A DNA stretch of 64,000 nucleotides, taken from the NCBI GenBank assembly GCA_963780545.1, contig CAWACK010000008.1, positions 124,001 through 188,000 on the forward strand. Reading direction: 5' to 3'. The stretch is from UBA8941 sp963780545. Its GTDB lineage: Archaea; Thermoproteota; Bathyarchaeia; TCS64. This document shows positions 43,324-52,950 of this stretch, piece after piece; within the stretch, counting starts at the first letter, position 1, and each line of letters starts with the position of its first letter. A program made the translations under genes and the position numbers. Below the pieces are notes generated by a model. The model was not told the origin of the DNA. It searched no databases and saw only the letters and a list, made by a program, of their open reading frames with translations.

Positions 43324-44589
43324 TTGATGAGTGCTCAGAGGAAAATTGAGGAGACGCGTCTGTCTAATGGAGTTAGAGTGATAACTGAGACTGTACCCGA
43401 ATTAAGCTCCGTGTCGGTAGGTATTTGGGTTGATGTTGGTTCTAGAGATGAATCTATTAACTATCAAGGTTGCTCTCACTTTCTAGAGCATTTACTCTTC
43501 AAGGGTACTGAGAAGAGGACAGCTCAAGAGATATCTACAGTCGTAGAATCGAGAGGTGGGTATCTTAATGCATTTACAGACAAGGATATGACCTGCTTCC
43601 ACGCAAAAGTACTGGCTCAAGATATTGAGCTCGCTGTCGATGTCTTATCTGACATGATTCAGAGGCCTCTACTAAAACAGGAAGACATCGATAAGGAGCT
43701 CCATGTTGTTTTATCTGAGATAGATGCAAGGGACGACGATCCTGGGGATCTAATACATGATCTTTACTTTGAAACGGCTTGGAGTAGAAATAAGGCTGCT
43801 CATCCAATTCTAGGATCGAAAAAGACACTCCAAAGCATGGATAGAGTTTCTATAAAGAATTACTATTTGAATAATTATACCCCTAATAGAATGGTTGTTA
43901 CATCTGTAGGGGCGATCAGTCATGAAAAAGCTGTAGATCTCTTCGAAAGCTACTTAAAATTAGATGATAATCGATCGAACAAAACAAGATCCAAACCCAA
44001 GTATCACCCTCGAAGGAGATATGTAAAAAGAGCCTCAAATCAAGTCCAAGTAGCAATGATCGCTGAAGGTCTTCCACTCGGTGACGAGAAGCGAGACGCA
44101 CTCACTATCTTAAACTCGTATCTCGGTGTTGGTGCAAGCTCGAAGCTATTTCAGGAAGTTAGGGAGAAGCAGGGTATTGCTTACTCAATATTCACAACTA
44201 ACTACTCTTTAAAAGACTCTGGCTTATTTACAATACTCGCCGGTACTCAAGACAAATACGTAGAAAAGCTTCTCAATATCGAGTTCAGAGAGCTTGATAA
44301 AATTAGAAAAGATTTCCCTGAGAAAGTTTTAGAAAAAATGAAACACAAATCAACTGGTCTATTTGTTATACGATCAGAGAACCCAGAGAGTCGTATGATG
44401 CAGATTGGAGTCTCTGCGCTAAGGCAAGGTCACGTGAAGACAATGCAAGAGGTGATAGATGATATAAACCAGGTTGATATTGACACAGTGCAAGGTATAG
44501 CAGATAAGATGTTCGAAGAAGGACAACTAGGTTTGACAACCCTTGGCCTTTCTAAGGAGACTGAAATAAAAATTAAGGCTCTGTTTTAG
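43324..44589 (+). CDS. M16 (pitrilysin) family zinc peptidase
   Basis: 421 residues, TTG 43324 or ATG 43327. Inverted zinc motif HFLEH at residues 52-56 and the downstream glutamate in VVLSEIDARDDDPGD. Second half has the M16 C-terminal RASNQVQVAMIAEGLPLGDEK and AYSIFTTNYSLKDSGLF. Active single-chain form like bacterial YmxG/processing peptidase. Archaeal M16 genes are thought to come from bacteria; the substrate is unknown. Overlaps the convergent TrmB gene. Confidence 0.93.
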   Translation: MMSAQRKIEETRLSNGVRVITETVPELSSVSVGIWVDVGSRDESINYQGCSHFLEHLLFKGTEKRTAQEISTVVESRGGYLNAFTDKDMTCFHAKVLAQDIELAVDVLSDMIQRPLLKQEDIDKELHVVLSEIDARDDDPGDLIHDLYFETAWSRNKAAHPILGSKKTLQSMDRVSIKNYYLNNYTPNRMVVTSVGAISHEKAVDLFESYLKLDDNRSNKTRSKPKYHPRRRYVKRASNQVQVAMIAEGLPLGDEKRDALTILNSYLGVGASSKLFQEVREKQGIAYSIFTTNYSLKDSGLFTILAGTQDKYVEKLLNIEFRELDKIRKDFPEKVLEKMKHKSTGLFVIRSENPESRMMQIGVSALRQGHVKTMQEVIDDINQVDIDTVQGIADKMFEEGQLGLTTLGLSKETEIKIKALF

Positions 44590-45382
44590 ATCTCCGTGCA
44601 GAAGTGGCGGTATCCCAGAGGTGTTTGAAGTAGCCCCTGGATATCATGTTCAAACCCACATGATCCGACCATATCGCTAAATTTTCCTCTCTAGCTACTC
44701 CTTGACTGAGCAATAAAAGCGTCTCTAAGCCGTCAGCCATGAGTCCCCCACCAAACATATCGTCGCGTATTCGAACTTCAGCCAAATTTAGTAACATTTC
44801 AGGTAGAACATTCATTGTTTCCTGAGTCACTAGAAGTTGAATTTGTAATTTACGATCCATCTGAGTTCCGAAGGTTGGTAGGACTTGCTTCATTAATTGA
44901 GGTGGGACTAACGGAAGAGCAACCATGAGTTCTTTCTTAGCAGAAAGAATAGTTTCTCTTATCTTAGTAGTGATGTTATCTTGGCCTCTAATTATCCAGA
45001 TCTCGGGTTTCTCTTTGATCTCTCTATGCTCATAGAGAGCTTGAAGCTCAGAAACCACCATTTCGCGGCTCTTCTCAAACTTAGCCTCTTGGCGCATTTT
45101 CTCAGCTCTTAGGGCTTCAACTGGTGAGCGTGGATAATACAGCCTCGGCCGTCCACCCTTAATTTCGACCCAACCTTTTTTTTCGAGCGAATCCAAAATT
45201 GTGTAAACCTTAGAGTATGGTATGGTTGTGGATGCGCTCACATCATTAGCGGTGAGTTCACCAGCTTTCACAAGTGAGAGGTACGCCATTGACTCGTACT
45301 CTGTGAGACCTATGTCTCTTAGCGCACGTTCAGCTCTATCGCTAACTGAACTTATTGACAAGCCAATCGAAAACTGAAGCAA
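44573..45382 (-). CDS. TrmB-family transcription regulator
   Basis: 269 residues. N-terminal winged helix (LTEYESMAYLSLVKAGELT, and STTIPYSKVYTILDSLEKKGW, then GRPRLYYPRSPVEAL). C-terminal sensor domain (WIIRGQDNITTKIRETIL). Divergent from tes, 115 bases apart, so it probably controls tes or itself; ligand unknown. Confidence 0.88.
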   Translation of the reverse strand: MLQFSIGLSISSVSDRAERALRDIGLTEYESMAYLSLVKAGELTANDVSASTTIPYSKVYTILDSLEKKGWVEIKGGRPRLYYPRSPVEALRAEKMRQEAKFEKSREMVVSELQALYEHREIKEKPEIWIIRGQDNITTKIRETILSAKKELMVALPLVPPQLMKQVLPTFGTQMDRKLQIQLLVTQETMNVLPEMLLNLAEVRIRDDMFGGGLMADGLETLLLLSQGVAREENLAIWSDHVGLNMISRGYFKHLWDTATSARRSKTEP

Positions 45383-45497
45383 CTGGCACTTATTTACCTC
45401 TATTGGTGGGGATAACTACTTTTTAGAAGGTGAAACCTAAGGGAACCTTATTAAATAAATTACATATGTGAAACATAGCAGTAGCCGGGCATAAATT

Positions 45498-47018
45498 ATG
45501 AATAAAATTAAGGATACCAAAAGTCTCTGCCCCGAGTGCATGAAAGTATTACCCGCCGAGATCTATGAGGAAGGCGGTAAAGTTTACATAAAGAAAACCT
45601 GTCCCGAACATGGCGAGTGGTCAGATTTATACTGGGGTGACTATGAACAATATCTTCGAGCCGAAAAATATTCGTCATTAGGGAAGAAACTAGACAATCC
45701 ACGTACAAAGATAGATAAGGGCTGCCCTTACGACTGTGGAATTTGTCCAGAACATAAGTCTCACACTGTCCTAGCCATTATAGATATCACTAATAGATGC
45801 AATCTGAGATGCCCTATATGTTTCGCACATGCAGGTGCTGCAGGTTATCTATATGAGCCGACTAAGGAGGAAATACGCGGTATATTAGAGAATCTAAGAT
45901 CCAATAAACCAGTTCCACCCCCAGGGCTTCAGTTTAGTGGCGGGGAACCAACAGTACGCGATGATCTTCCTGAACTTGTCAAGATGGCCAAAGACATGGG
46001 CTTCCAACACGTAGAGATCAACTCGAATGGCATCAAGATGGCGGAGAGCGTAGATTACTGTAAAACCTTAAAGAAGGCGGGTGTTAGCACCGTTTATCTT
46101 CAGTTCGATGGTGTCACCCCTGAACCATATAAGGTGGCTAGGGGTTTTGACCTCTTAACAATTAAGAAGAGAACACTCGAGAACCTTAAAAAAGCGGGAT
46201 TCCATAGCGTAGTGCTTGTACCAGTACTCGTTGGTGGAGTAAATACAGATCAAGTCGGGGATATCATAAGATTCGCGATAGAGAACCTTGACGTCGTCAG
46301 ATGCGTCAACTTCCAACCGGTTGCAATCACTGGTCGCATCAACACTAAAGAGAGGGAGTCGATGCGCGTAACTATACCTGATCTAATGCGCTTCGCCGAG
46401 GAGCAGACGAACGGACTGATTAAGAAGAGTGATTGGTTCCCAGTATCAACCCCAGTGCCTTTCACAAATTTTATTGGCCACCTAAAGAATAAGGAGTATA
46501 TCGACTTCAGTACACACCCACACTGTGGTATGGCAACATACCTCGTTATAGAGGGCGACAAGGTAGAACCTATTACCAAATATCTGAATGTCGATGGATT
46601 GGTAAAATCCGTAAAGAGTGCGAATGAGAAGTTTGAATCCGGCAGAGAGACCCAAGCAAAGGCATCAGCGGTAGCAGGATTGATGAAGAACGTAAAACTC
46701 GGCACATTCCGAAAATACTTGATCCCAGTATTAAGAGATGGAAGTTATGAGAGTTTAAGCAAGCTCCATCACAATATGCTAATGATTGGGTCGATGCACT
46801 TCATGGACCCTTATAACTTCGACTTGGAGAGGGTTCAACGTTGCGTCGTTCACTATGCGACTCCTGATGGGAAGATTACGCCATTCTGCACAATGAATAC
46901 CTTACACAGGGCAGCAACAGAAAAACGATTTGCACAGCCTCTTGATGAGGCTAAAAATACACCGATTTACGACGTGGAGTCACTGGTTAAGAGGATAGAG
47001 AAAGAGAACGCAGCTTAG
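45498..47018 (+). CDS. tes: Tetraether lipid synthase (radical SAM)
   Basis: 506 residues. Radical SAM enzyme joining two archaeol tails to form GDGT membrane-spanning lipids. CxxxCxxC at residues 101-108 (CNLRCPICF), GGEPTVRDDL, and extra N- and C-terminal cysteines for auxiliary clusters (CPECMKVLP, KGCPYDCGICPEH; HPHCGMATY; CTMNT). The N-terminal SLCPECMKVLPAEIYEEG is the hallmark of the Tes group. ATG start. Confidence 0.9.
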   Translation: MNKIKDTKSLCPECMKVLPAEIYEEGGKVYIKKTCPEHGEWSDLYWGDYEQYLRAEKYSSLGKKLDNPRTKIDKGCPYDCGICPEHKSHTVLAIIDITNRCNLRCPICFAHAGAAGYLYEPTKEEIRGILENLRSNKPVPPPGLQFSGGEPTVRDDLPELVKMAKDMGFQHVEINSNGIKMAESVDYCKTLKKAGVSTVYLQFDGVTPEPYKVARGFDLLTIKKRTLENLKKAGFHSVVLVPVLVGGVNTDQVGDIIRFAIENLDVVRCVNFQPVAITGRINTKERESMRVTIPDLMRFAEEQTNGLIKKSDWFPVSTPVPFTNFIGHLKNKEYIDFSTHPHCGMATYLVIEGDKVEPITKYLNVDGLVKSVKSANEKFESGRETQAKASAVAGLMKNVKLGTFRKYLIPVLRDGSYESLSKLHHNMLMIGSMHFMDPYNFDLERVQRCVVHYATPDGKITPFCTMNTLHRAATEKRFAQPLDEAKNTPIYDVESLVKRIEKENAA

Positions 47019-47023
47019 ATGCT

Positions 47024-48712
47024 TCAGATTTTTAATACGGCGCCTTTATCCGCAGATGAGACAAGGGCAGAATACCTGACAAGGTAGCCTTTTTTGACCT
47101 TGGGTTGGGGTGTTGTCCACTTCGCTTTTCTTTTAACGAGTTCCTTTTCGGATACATTGAGCTCTAGCTTTCGGTTTGGGATATCGATTGAAATCCTATC
47201 GCCGTCTTCGATAAGAGCGATTGGCCCACCTGCCGCAGCCTCAGGTGAGATGTGGCCAATACATGGTCCCCTCGAAGCACCGGAAAATCTACCATCTGTG
47301 ATAAGGGCAACCTCCTCTCCAAGACCTATTCCGACGATGGCACTAGTAGCGACAAGCATTTCACGCATGCCAGGACCACCCTTTGGACCTTCGTATCTTA
47401 TCACAAGGACATCACCGGGCTTGATTTCACCACCATAAATGGCCTTGACTGCTGGCTCTTCTTGTTCGAAGACCTTCGCTGTACCGCTGAAAGTCCACAT
47501 CTTGGGACTTATAGCCGCCATCTTAGCTACAGCGCCATCCGGAGCAAGGTTACCTTTCAGTATAGCAATGCCACCTACCTTATGCACTGGATTCTCGACG
47601 GGTCTGATGACATCTTCATCGACTACCTCAACGCCCTTCAAGTTCTCCTTAAGTTTTTCACCGGTCGCAGTCATGACGCTGAGATCTAGTAGCTTATTGA
47701 TCCGAGTCATCACGCCAGGTATCCCACCAGCTCTATGAAGATCTTTAATCTTGAAGGGTCCAGCGGGTGCCATATTGCATAAGTGTGGGGTCTTATTGCT
47801 AATCTCATCGAAGAGTGTTAGTGGCAAATCATAGCCGAACTCGGAGGCTATGGCTTTGAGGTGGAGAACCGTGTTGGTCGAGCCTCCAAGAGCCATGTCA
47901 ACAGTTATCGCATTTCTGAAGGCAGCCTCTGTCATGATCTTACTTGGGGTAATCCCTTTCTCCAAAAGCTTCATCACCATATTACCAGCTTCTGAAGCGA
48001 GTCTAGTTCTCTCCATGCTAGTGGCTTCGGCGGTAGCCATAAGTGGAAGGGTCATACCAATTGCTTCAGTTAGGCACTGCATAGTCATGGCTGTGAACAT
48101 GCCACTGCATGCTCCGGGACCCTGACAGCATGTGTTCTCGAGATACTTAGCTTCCTTCTGGCTCATCTTGCCAGCTTTTACGAGACTAGTAGCCTCGAAC
48201 ATTTCTTGGACAGTGATGGTCTTACCCTTGTATTTCCCCCATGTAGGACATCCGGGCTCCATTGGTCCGCCTAAAACAAATATGGTCGGAATATCAATCC
48301 TCGCTGCAGCCATGAGCATACCTGGATCGATTTTGTCGCAACTTGTCATACAAACCATGGCGTCGAAGCCATGAGCCTCAACCATGATTTCGATGCTATC
48401 GGCGACGATCTCTCTGCTTGGTAGACTCATCTTCATACCGTCGTGACCCATAACGATTCCATCGCAGACCGCGATAGTGTCGAACTCAATTGGGACGCCA
48501 CCCGCTTGACTTACGCCGTGCTTCACGAATTTAGCGAGTTTGTCTAGATGAATGTGTCCTGGGTTTATCTCATTCCAAGAATTGGCTATTGCAACAAGGG
48601 GCTTACCAAGGTCTTCATCGGTTAGACCTACTCCTTTTAGGAGAGACCTTTGACTGAGCCTTTCGTCTCCATCGTATACTTTTGAACTTCTTTGGCGGAT
48701 ATTAGGAACCAT
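47024..48712 (-). CDS. ilvD: Dihydroxy-acid dehydratase
   Basis: 562 residues. Iron-sulfur dehydratase for valine, leucine and isoleucine synthesis. CDKIDPGM and CCQGPGACSGMFTA carry cluster cysteines; also SGTAKVFEQEEPA and GPGMREMLVATSAI and DGRFSGASRGPCIGH. Converges with tes 6 bases apart. Confidence 0.96.
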   Translation of the reverse strand: MVPNIRQRSSKVYDGDERLSQRSLLKGVGLTDEDLGKPLVAIANSWNEINPGHIHLDKLAKFVKHGVSQAGGVPIEFDTIAVCDGIVMGHDGMKMSLPSREIVADSIEIMVEAHGFDAMVCMTSCDKIDPGMLMAAARIDIPTIFVLGGPMEPGCPTWGKYKGKTITVQEMFEATSLVKAGKMSQKEAKYLENTCCQGPGACSGMFTAMTMQCLTEAIGMTLPLMATAEATSMERTRLASEAGNMVMKLLEKGITPSKIMTEAAFRNAITVDMALGGSTNTVLHLKAIASEFGYDLPLTLFDEISNKTPHLCNMAPAGPFKIKDLHRAGGIPGVMTRINKLLDLSVMTATGEKLKENLKGVEVVDEDVIRPVENPVHKVGGIAILKGNLAPDGAVAKMAAISPKMWTFSGTAKVFEQEEPAVKAIYGGEIKPGDVLVIRYEGPKGGPGMREMLVATSAIVGIGLGEEVALITDGRFSGASRGPCIGHISPEAAAGGPIALIEDGDRISIDIPNRKLELNVSEKELVKRKAKWTTPQPKVKKGYLVRYSALVSSADKGAVLKI

Positions 48713-49233
48713 AAAGATGAAAAGCCTGAAGAATAGATATTAAACTTCCCAGACGACTCGACGTTTTCAATAATATTTTTCGCGCGCGGGGTTCCTTTCG
48801 CTCACGAGTGTGAGGAGTTTTTGAGGAACGTAGTTAGAAGGGTTAATTGAGTTCAAAAAGGCTAGACCAAACAGCCATGAAATACTCAATCAAATACAAG
48901 ATTTCATACGAGATCACACCGAATGGTGTAGAAATTCAAAACAAATACTAAGCTTGACCATTTAGCCCTGAACTATATCCATATTTTTGAGACTTCATCT
49001 TTTTAAGGCGTAGAACATTATGATGCGCCTTACTTCTAATCGGGGCTGTTTTTGAGCCTGTTTATATTAAGAGAGCCATTGTTTGTATACATAAAAGTAG
49101 GTTAATTAGGTCCGAGTCTTGGATTCGGATAGTTTTTGTATCCATTGTTAGGGATATCCTGTTGATATATAAATAATTGATGTTATGTGCTTATTCGAAA
49201 AGCGGATAACAATCGACGTTATTACTTTAGCTA
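48713..49233. other. Intergenic region with no clear gene
   Basis: 521 bases. GC-alternating run CGCGCGCG at 48781-48788. On the plus strand 48851-48967 reads EFKKARPNSHEILNQIQDF, IRDHTEWCRNSKQIL in one frame with no start codon. Possibly a decayed fragment; too short to call. Confidence 0.4.
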
Positions 49234-49773
49234 ATGGGTTCTCCCGATAAACGAGATGTGAAGAGTAAATACGATCAATTGGGAGGAGAACTCTATGACT
49301 TAAGGTATGAAGAGGAGCAGAATCGTAAATATGATACCGCTCTCCTACTTACGCAACCTGTTAGAAATGAACTGCTTCTTGACAATGGTTGTGGAACTGG
49401 AATGCTTCTCAAGCGACTCAATGCCCCTAGTGTTGGGCTTGACCTATCCCCCTCACTCCTTGCCGAAGCTAAAAGAAAACTCAAACCCATGCATTACCTT
49501 ATCCAAGGCGACTCGGAGCATCTTCCTTTCCGAGGAGGCGTTTTTTACGAGGTGTACGCGATTACGTTAATTCAAAATATCCCTGATAAGGAGACAACGC
49601 TTCACGAGATGAGGAGGGTGACGAGATTAAATGGCAAAATACTTATCACAGCCTTGAAGGCCGTTTTTACAATTGTTTCTTTTCGGGAACTCCTTGAGAA
49701 AACAGATCTTATTAAAGGTGAAATATTAATAGACACTGATACAAACGATTGGATAGCTTGTATCGAGGTATAA
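49234..49773 (+). CDS. Class I SAM-dependent methyltransferase
   Basis: 179 residues. Rossmann-type methyltransferase: SAM-binding LLDNGCGTGMLLKRL, acidic GLDLSPSLLAEAKRK, QGDSEHLPF, then FYEVYAITLIQNIPD. Closest in style to UbiE/COQ5-like proteins; substrate unknown. Shorter than usual, with a reduced C-terminal part. Confidence 0.85.
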   Translation: MGSPDKRDVKSKYDQLGGELYDLRYEEEQNRKYDTALLLTQPVRNELLLDNGCGTGMLLKRLNAPSVGLDLSPSLLAEAKRKLKPMHYLIQGDSEHLPFRGGVFYEVYAITLIQNIPDKETTLHEMRRVTRLNGKILITALKAVFTIVSFRELLEKTDLIKGEILIDTDTNDWIACIEV

Positions 49774-49830
49774 AAAAGTCTCTTTAGATATAAACGAAAA
49801 TCTGAAAAATATGAATAGCGATTGTTTCAG

Positions 49831-49843
49831 AAGGTTTTTATAA
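49831..49843 (+). promoter_or_regulatory. Probable TATA box for the Lsm gene
   Basis: AAGGTTTTTATAA lies 45-57 bases before the Lsm ATG. Assigned by eye. Confidence 0.35.
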
Positions 49844-49887
49844 CCTCCCCCTTGGTCTAATTATGAACCTCCAAAGGTGTAGAGCGT

Positions 49888-50178
49888 ATGGAGCCGAGTA
49901 AAAAGCCACTTAACGTACTCATCAAGAGCGTCGGTAGTAATGTCACTATTAACCTTAAGGGCCATGGTGAGTACTGGGGGAAGATGACACGCGTTGATGG
50001 ATATATGAATATCATGCTCAAGGGCGCTAAGGAGTACGATCAGAATGGCCTCACCGCCAATTATGGTGACGTATTTGTTCGAGGTAATAACATAGTCTAT
50101 ATCTGCATTGATCCTGTCGCTCCTCCGAATCCTAAGGGAAAGTTTGGTAAGTCTGACGATGACGACGACGCCCCTTAA
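49888..50178 (+). CDS. Sm-like (Lsm) RNA-binding protein
   Basis: 96 residues. Sm1 (VLIKSVGSNVTINLKGHGEY, then GYMNIMLKGAKE) and Sm2 (VFVRGNNIVYICI) motifs. Archaeal Lsm proteins form rings on U-rich RNA. The acidic C-terminal tail (DDDDD) is unusual but harmless in such proteins. It has its own TATA-like ATTTTTATAACC-type element upstream. Confidence 0.92.
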   Translation: MEPSKKPLNVLIKSVGSNVTINLKGHGEYWGKMTRVDGYMNIMLKGAKEYDQNGLTANYGDVFVRGNNIVYICIDPVAPPNPKGKFGKSDDDDDAP

Positions 50179-50214
50179 ATTTGCAAATCTCTAAATTGCG
50201 CGCGCATGGGGTAG

Positions 50215-50787
50215 TTAGGACTTTTGACAAAGTTCTAGGTCTAGTTGATTCAAGAAGTTTCTCATATATTGTGTTCTCCCCGCGGCCATCCTCTTCGCTT
50301 CCTCTGTAAAAAGTAGGTCTTCGAGGTTGAGTAGCTTCTCGTAGAAGTGGGCAACGAACTCTTCGATAGGCCTCTCATGTTCCCCGCTAAATGTAGCTGT
50401 ACGGTAAATACCGACTGCACCGAGAGCGTCGATCTTGTCTGCATCTGATAGGATCTTGCCCTCGAGCGTCTCTGGCGGTTTTTTTCTCGAGAAGCTATGT
50501 GTAGAAATCACCATTGTTATCTTGGAGACATTGTCTTCTGAATAACAATATCTTCGTAAGATCGGTTTGGCTTTAACTGCTCCTGCCTCTGCGTGGTTTT
50601 CTTCTTCTCGAGCTATGTCATGTAGTAGAGCAGCGGGTAAAAGGATCGATAAGTCTGCTTTTTCCACAGTACCGATATGAAGACAATTAAAGTAAACTCT
50701 AGATGTATGCTCGAAGCCGTGTGTCCCATATTTCGGGAGGATTTTTTCGACCTCGGTTTTGAGTTGGGAAAGAATATCCTCTTGCAG
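50215..50787 (-). CDS. HD-domain phosphohydrolase
   Basis: About 190 residues, metal-dependent phosphohydrolase. The HD ligands are HGFEHTSRVY (first His), LLHDIAREEENH (HD pair) and SDADKIDALGAVG (distal Asp). Only GTG 50667 is a standard start, but it falls after the first His. The frame is open back to the TAA of the preceding gene at 50791. The best start is CTG 50787, with GGAGGG about 8 bases upstream, a rare start. Same frame as the OB-fold gene. Substrate unknown. Confidence 0.85.
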   Translation of the reverse strand: MQEDILSQLKTEVEKILPKYGTHGFEHTSRVYFNCLHIGTVEKADLSILLPAALLHDIAREEENHAEAGAVKAKPILRRYCYSEDNVSKITMVISTHSFSRKKPPETLEGKILSDADKIDALGAVGIYRTATFSGEHERPIEEFVAHFYEKLLNLEDLLFTEEAKRMAAGRTQYMRNFLNQLDLELCQKS

Positions 50788-50790
50788 GGA

Positions 50791-51108
50791 TTAACCCTCC
50801 AGCTTGTGGACATCGCTGTCTCGACCAACGTTAACCTGTAGTATACCCTTGAAAGATGTGACGAAGCAGTTCTGAAGTTCGACTTTATCCCCCACGGATA
50901 TTCCGCTAAATTGCTCAATCTTCTCGTTCCAAACCGCAAAGGAGATGTCGCCGTGATTATCGCTTATTTCGCCTTCGAGGATGGAGTGCTCAACTCCAGA
51001 ATATGTCTTCACTTTCCTAACTCCTGTGAGTTTAATCACTCTGACGATGAAGTTTATATGTTCCATTCCTGGTCTGAGAGCGTCTAATTGTGGTAATTCA
51101 GGGGTCAA
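50791..51108 (-). CDS. OB-fold nucleic-acid-binding protein (SSB/SOSS-B-like)
   Basis: 105 residues. Single OB fold: HINFIVRVIKLTGVRKVKTYSGVEHSILEGEISD, then ISFAVWNEKIEQFSGISVGDKV and NVGRDSDVHKLEG. Resembles archaeal single-stranded DNA-binding RPA/SSB-like proteins. Its TAA is followed within 4 bases by the start of the HD gene in the same frame, so the two are likely coupled. Confidence 0.8.
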   Translation of the reverse strand: MTPELPQLDALRPGMEHINFIVRVIKLTGVRKVKTYSGVEHSILEGEISDNHGDISFAVWNEKIEQFSGISVGDKVELQNCFVTSFKGILQVNVGRDSDVHKLEG

Positions 51109-51288
51109 TAGTATCCTCCTCCTTTAATTTTGCGTCATTAAAGAGTTGGGTCTTACACTTAAAGGAGGTATAGTTTATTATGAAATAATGAAACACAGGT
51201 GCGCGCGCTGGCGTGTTTGGAGCACCGATGAGTAAAGCCTTGAAAACAAGAATCAAGCTCTAAATAGACGGTCTCGTCCTCTCTATTT

Positions 51289-52176
51289 GTGTCTTCAGCC
51301 GAGAAAGCAGCCACACTTCTAACGAAGATCGATCAAAGGGAGATGAGGGTTCTCCAAGGAATAGAACTTGGTATGACAAAATACGAGTTCGTCCCAGTCG
51401 ATGTAGCAGCGAAGTATTCAGGGTTAGCGGATGAAGAAGCAAAACATTGGCTTAGTGAACTTGATAAGAAGGATTTACTTTGGAGGCAAACTGAGGGATA
51501 TACTGGCTACATACTGAATTACAATAGTTATGACCTTTTAGCGCTGAATGCTTTGATGAGAGGCGAGGTGATTGATGCCTTAGGGATGCCTCTCGGTATG
51601 GGAAAAGAGGCGGATGTACTCGAGGCACTGACGCCGGCTGGCGTAGGAGTAGCTGTGAAGTTTCATAGACTTGGCAGAGTAAGTTTTCGTGACACGAGGC
51701 GTAAACGGGAATATCATTCGGGGAGACATCATATCTCTTGGCTTTATCAGTCGAGGTTAGCAGCGGAGAAAGAGTACACTGCACTGACTCTAACGTTCAA
51801 TGCTGGAGTTTCCGTCCCAAAACCAATCTACCAGAATAGGCACACGGTTGTAATGCAGAGGATTGAAGGACACCAACTTTCGGACGTCCCTACTCTGGAC
51901 GACCCAGAAGTATTTCTCGATGAGATCTTGGATAATCTCAAGAAGGCCTATAGAGCTGGTGTAATTCACGCCGACATGAGTGAATTCAACGTAATAATTT
52001 CGGACGAGGGTGAGATCTATCTAATAGACTGGCCTCAGTATATTCCCTCAACACATCCCAATGCGGTGGAAATATTACAGAGAGACGTGTATAACATTTT
52101 GACCTATTTCTCGAGAAAGTTCAAGGTAAAAAAGGGTCTCGACGATGCTATGAGTATGGTTAAGAGCTGTGACTGA
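51289..52176 (+). CDS. rio2: RIO2-family serine kinase
   Basis: 295 residues, GTG start. Atypical protein kinase used in small-subunit maturation. Winged-helix N-domain (residues 10-90), then P-loop GMGKEADVLEAL, invariant Lys in AVKFHRLG, catalytic HADMSEFNVI and metal-binding LIDWPQ, both RIO2 style. Confidence 0.94.
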   Translation: MSSAEKAATLLTKIDQREMRVLQGIELGMTKYEFVPVDVAAKYSGLADEEAKHWLSELDKKDLLWRQTEGYTGYILNYNSYDLLALNALMRGEVIDALGMPLGMGKEADVLEALTPAGVGVAVKFHRLGRVSFRDTRRKREYHSGRHHISWLYQSRLAAEKEYTALTLTFNAGVSVPKPIYQNRHTVVMQRIEGHQLSDVPTLDDPEVFLDEILDNLKKAYRAGVIHADMSEFNVIISDEGEIYLIDWPQYIPSTHPNAVEILQRDVYNILTYFSRKFKVKKGLDDAMSMVKSCD

Positions 52177-52377
52177 TATTGAAATATAGAGCCTATCCAT
52201 TCACATATTTTTGTGGAAGATTTAGTTGATGTCTATTTCGATTATTGTTTAGATTCGTGTGATAGATTGGTTACGTGGTTTACCGGTTTTAAATATAAAT
52301 TCATTAGTAAAAAACAATATTCAAGCAAATTTTATTTTATTTATAAAAATTGTTATAAAGATAAAATATTTTAGTAT

Positions 52378-52896
52378 ATGTTGATGATTTTGAACTCAAT
52401 GAAGGGTGAAATCGACCAAAGTGAAGAAAATACAGGATTATATGATATCTTGAGTAATAGTGTCTCTAAAGGAGATATCAACGCGATTATTGTTGCTAGT
52501 AGAACGGGTAACTTATCTTTAAAAATCGCTGAGAAATTCAAGAACATTAAAATCGTTAGTGTTACAGAGTTTATTTATTCTGACGATATAAAAAAGGAAA
52601 TGAAAAAAGCTAATATTAACTATATAGAAAAATCCGATCTGCCAATACAGGATAAAGCCACAGTCAGAGATACTTTACTAATGTTTGGTTCCGGAGTAAA
52701 AACTGCTATAGAAGTAGCTACAATTGCGGCGGATAAAGGGCTAGTGAGTGGTAGAGTAATTTCAATATCGGGTGGAAAAAAAGGGATAGACACCGCTCTA
52801 CTTATTAAAACATCTAAAACAAACAATTTATTCGACCCGGATCCTGAAAAAAGATTGGCTATAATAGATTTTCTAATCTTTAAAAATAATATTTAA
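52378..52896 (+). CDS. Pyruvate-kinase C-terminal-like domain protein
   Basis: 172 residues, ATG start. Alpha/beta domain like the regulatory C-domain of pyruvate kinase found alone in many archaea (INAIIVASRTGNLSLKIAEKF, and KIVSVTEFIY, then TAIEVATIAADKGLVSGRVISISGGKKG). No kinase catalytic part. First gene of the AT-rich C1 island; role unknown, possibly sensing a phosphometabolite. Confidence 0.75.
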   Translation: MLMILNSMKGEIDQSEENTGLYDILSNSVSKGDINAIIVASRTGNLSLKIAEKFKNIKIVSVTEFIYSDDIKKEMKKANINYIEKSDLPIQDKATVRDTLLMFGSGVKTAIEVATIAADKGLVSGRVISISGGKKGIDTALLIKTSKTNNLFDPDPEKRLAIIDFLIFKNNI

Positions 52897-52950
52897 CTAA
52901 TTTTTTTAAAATAACATTTTTTTTATCTTTGAGTTATTAGTTATGTACAT

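Noticed and set aside
48851..48967. Protein-like plus-strand stretch in the ilvD-methyltransferase gap
   Set aside because: No start codon and short enough to be chance; kept only as a note on the gap.
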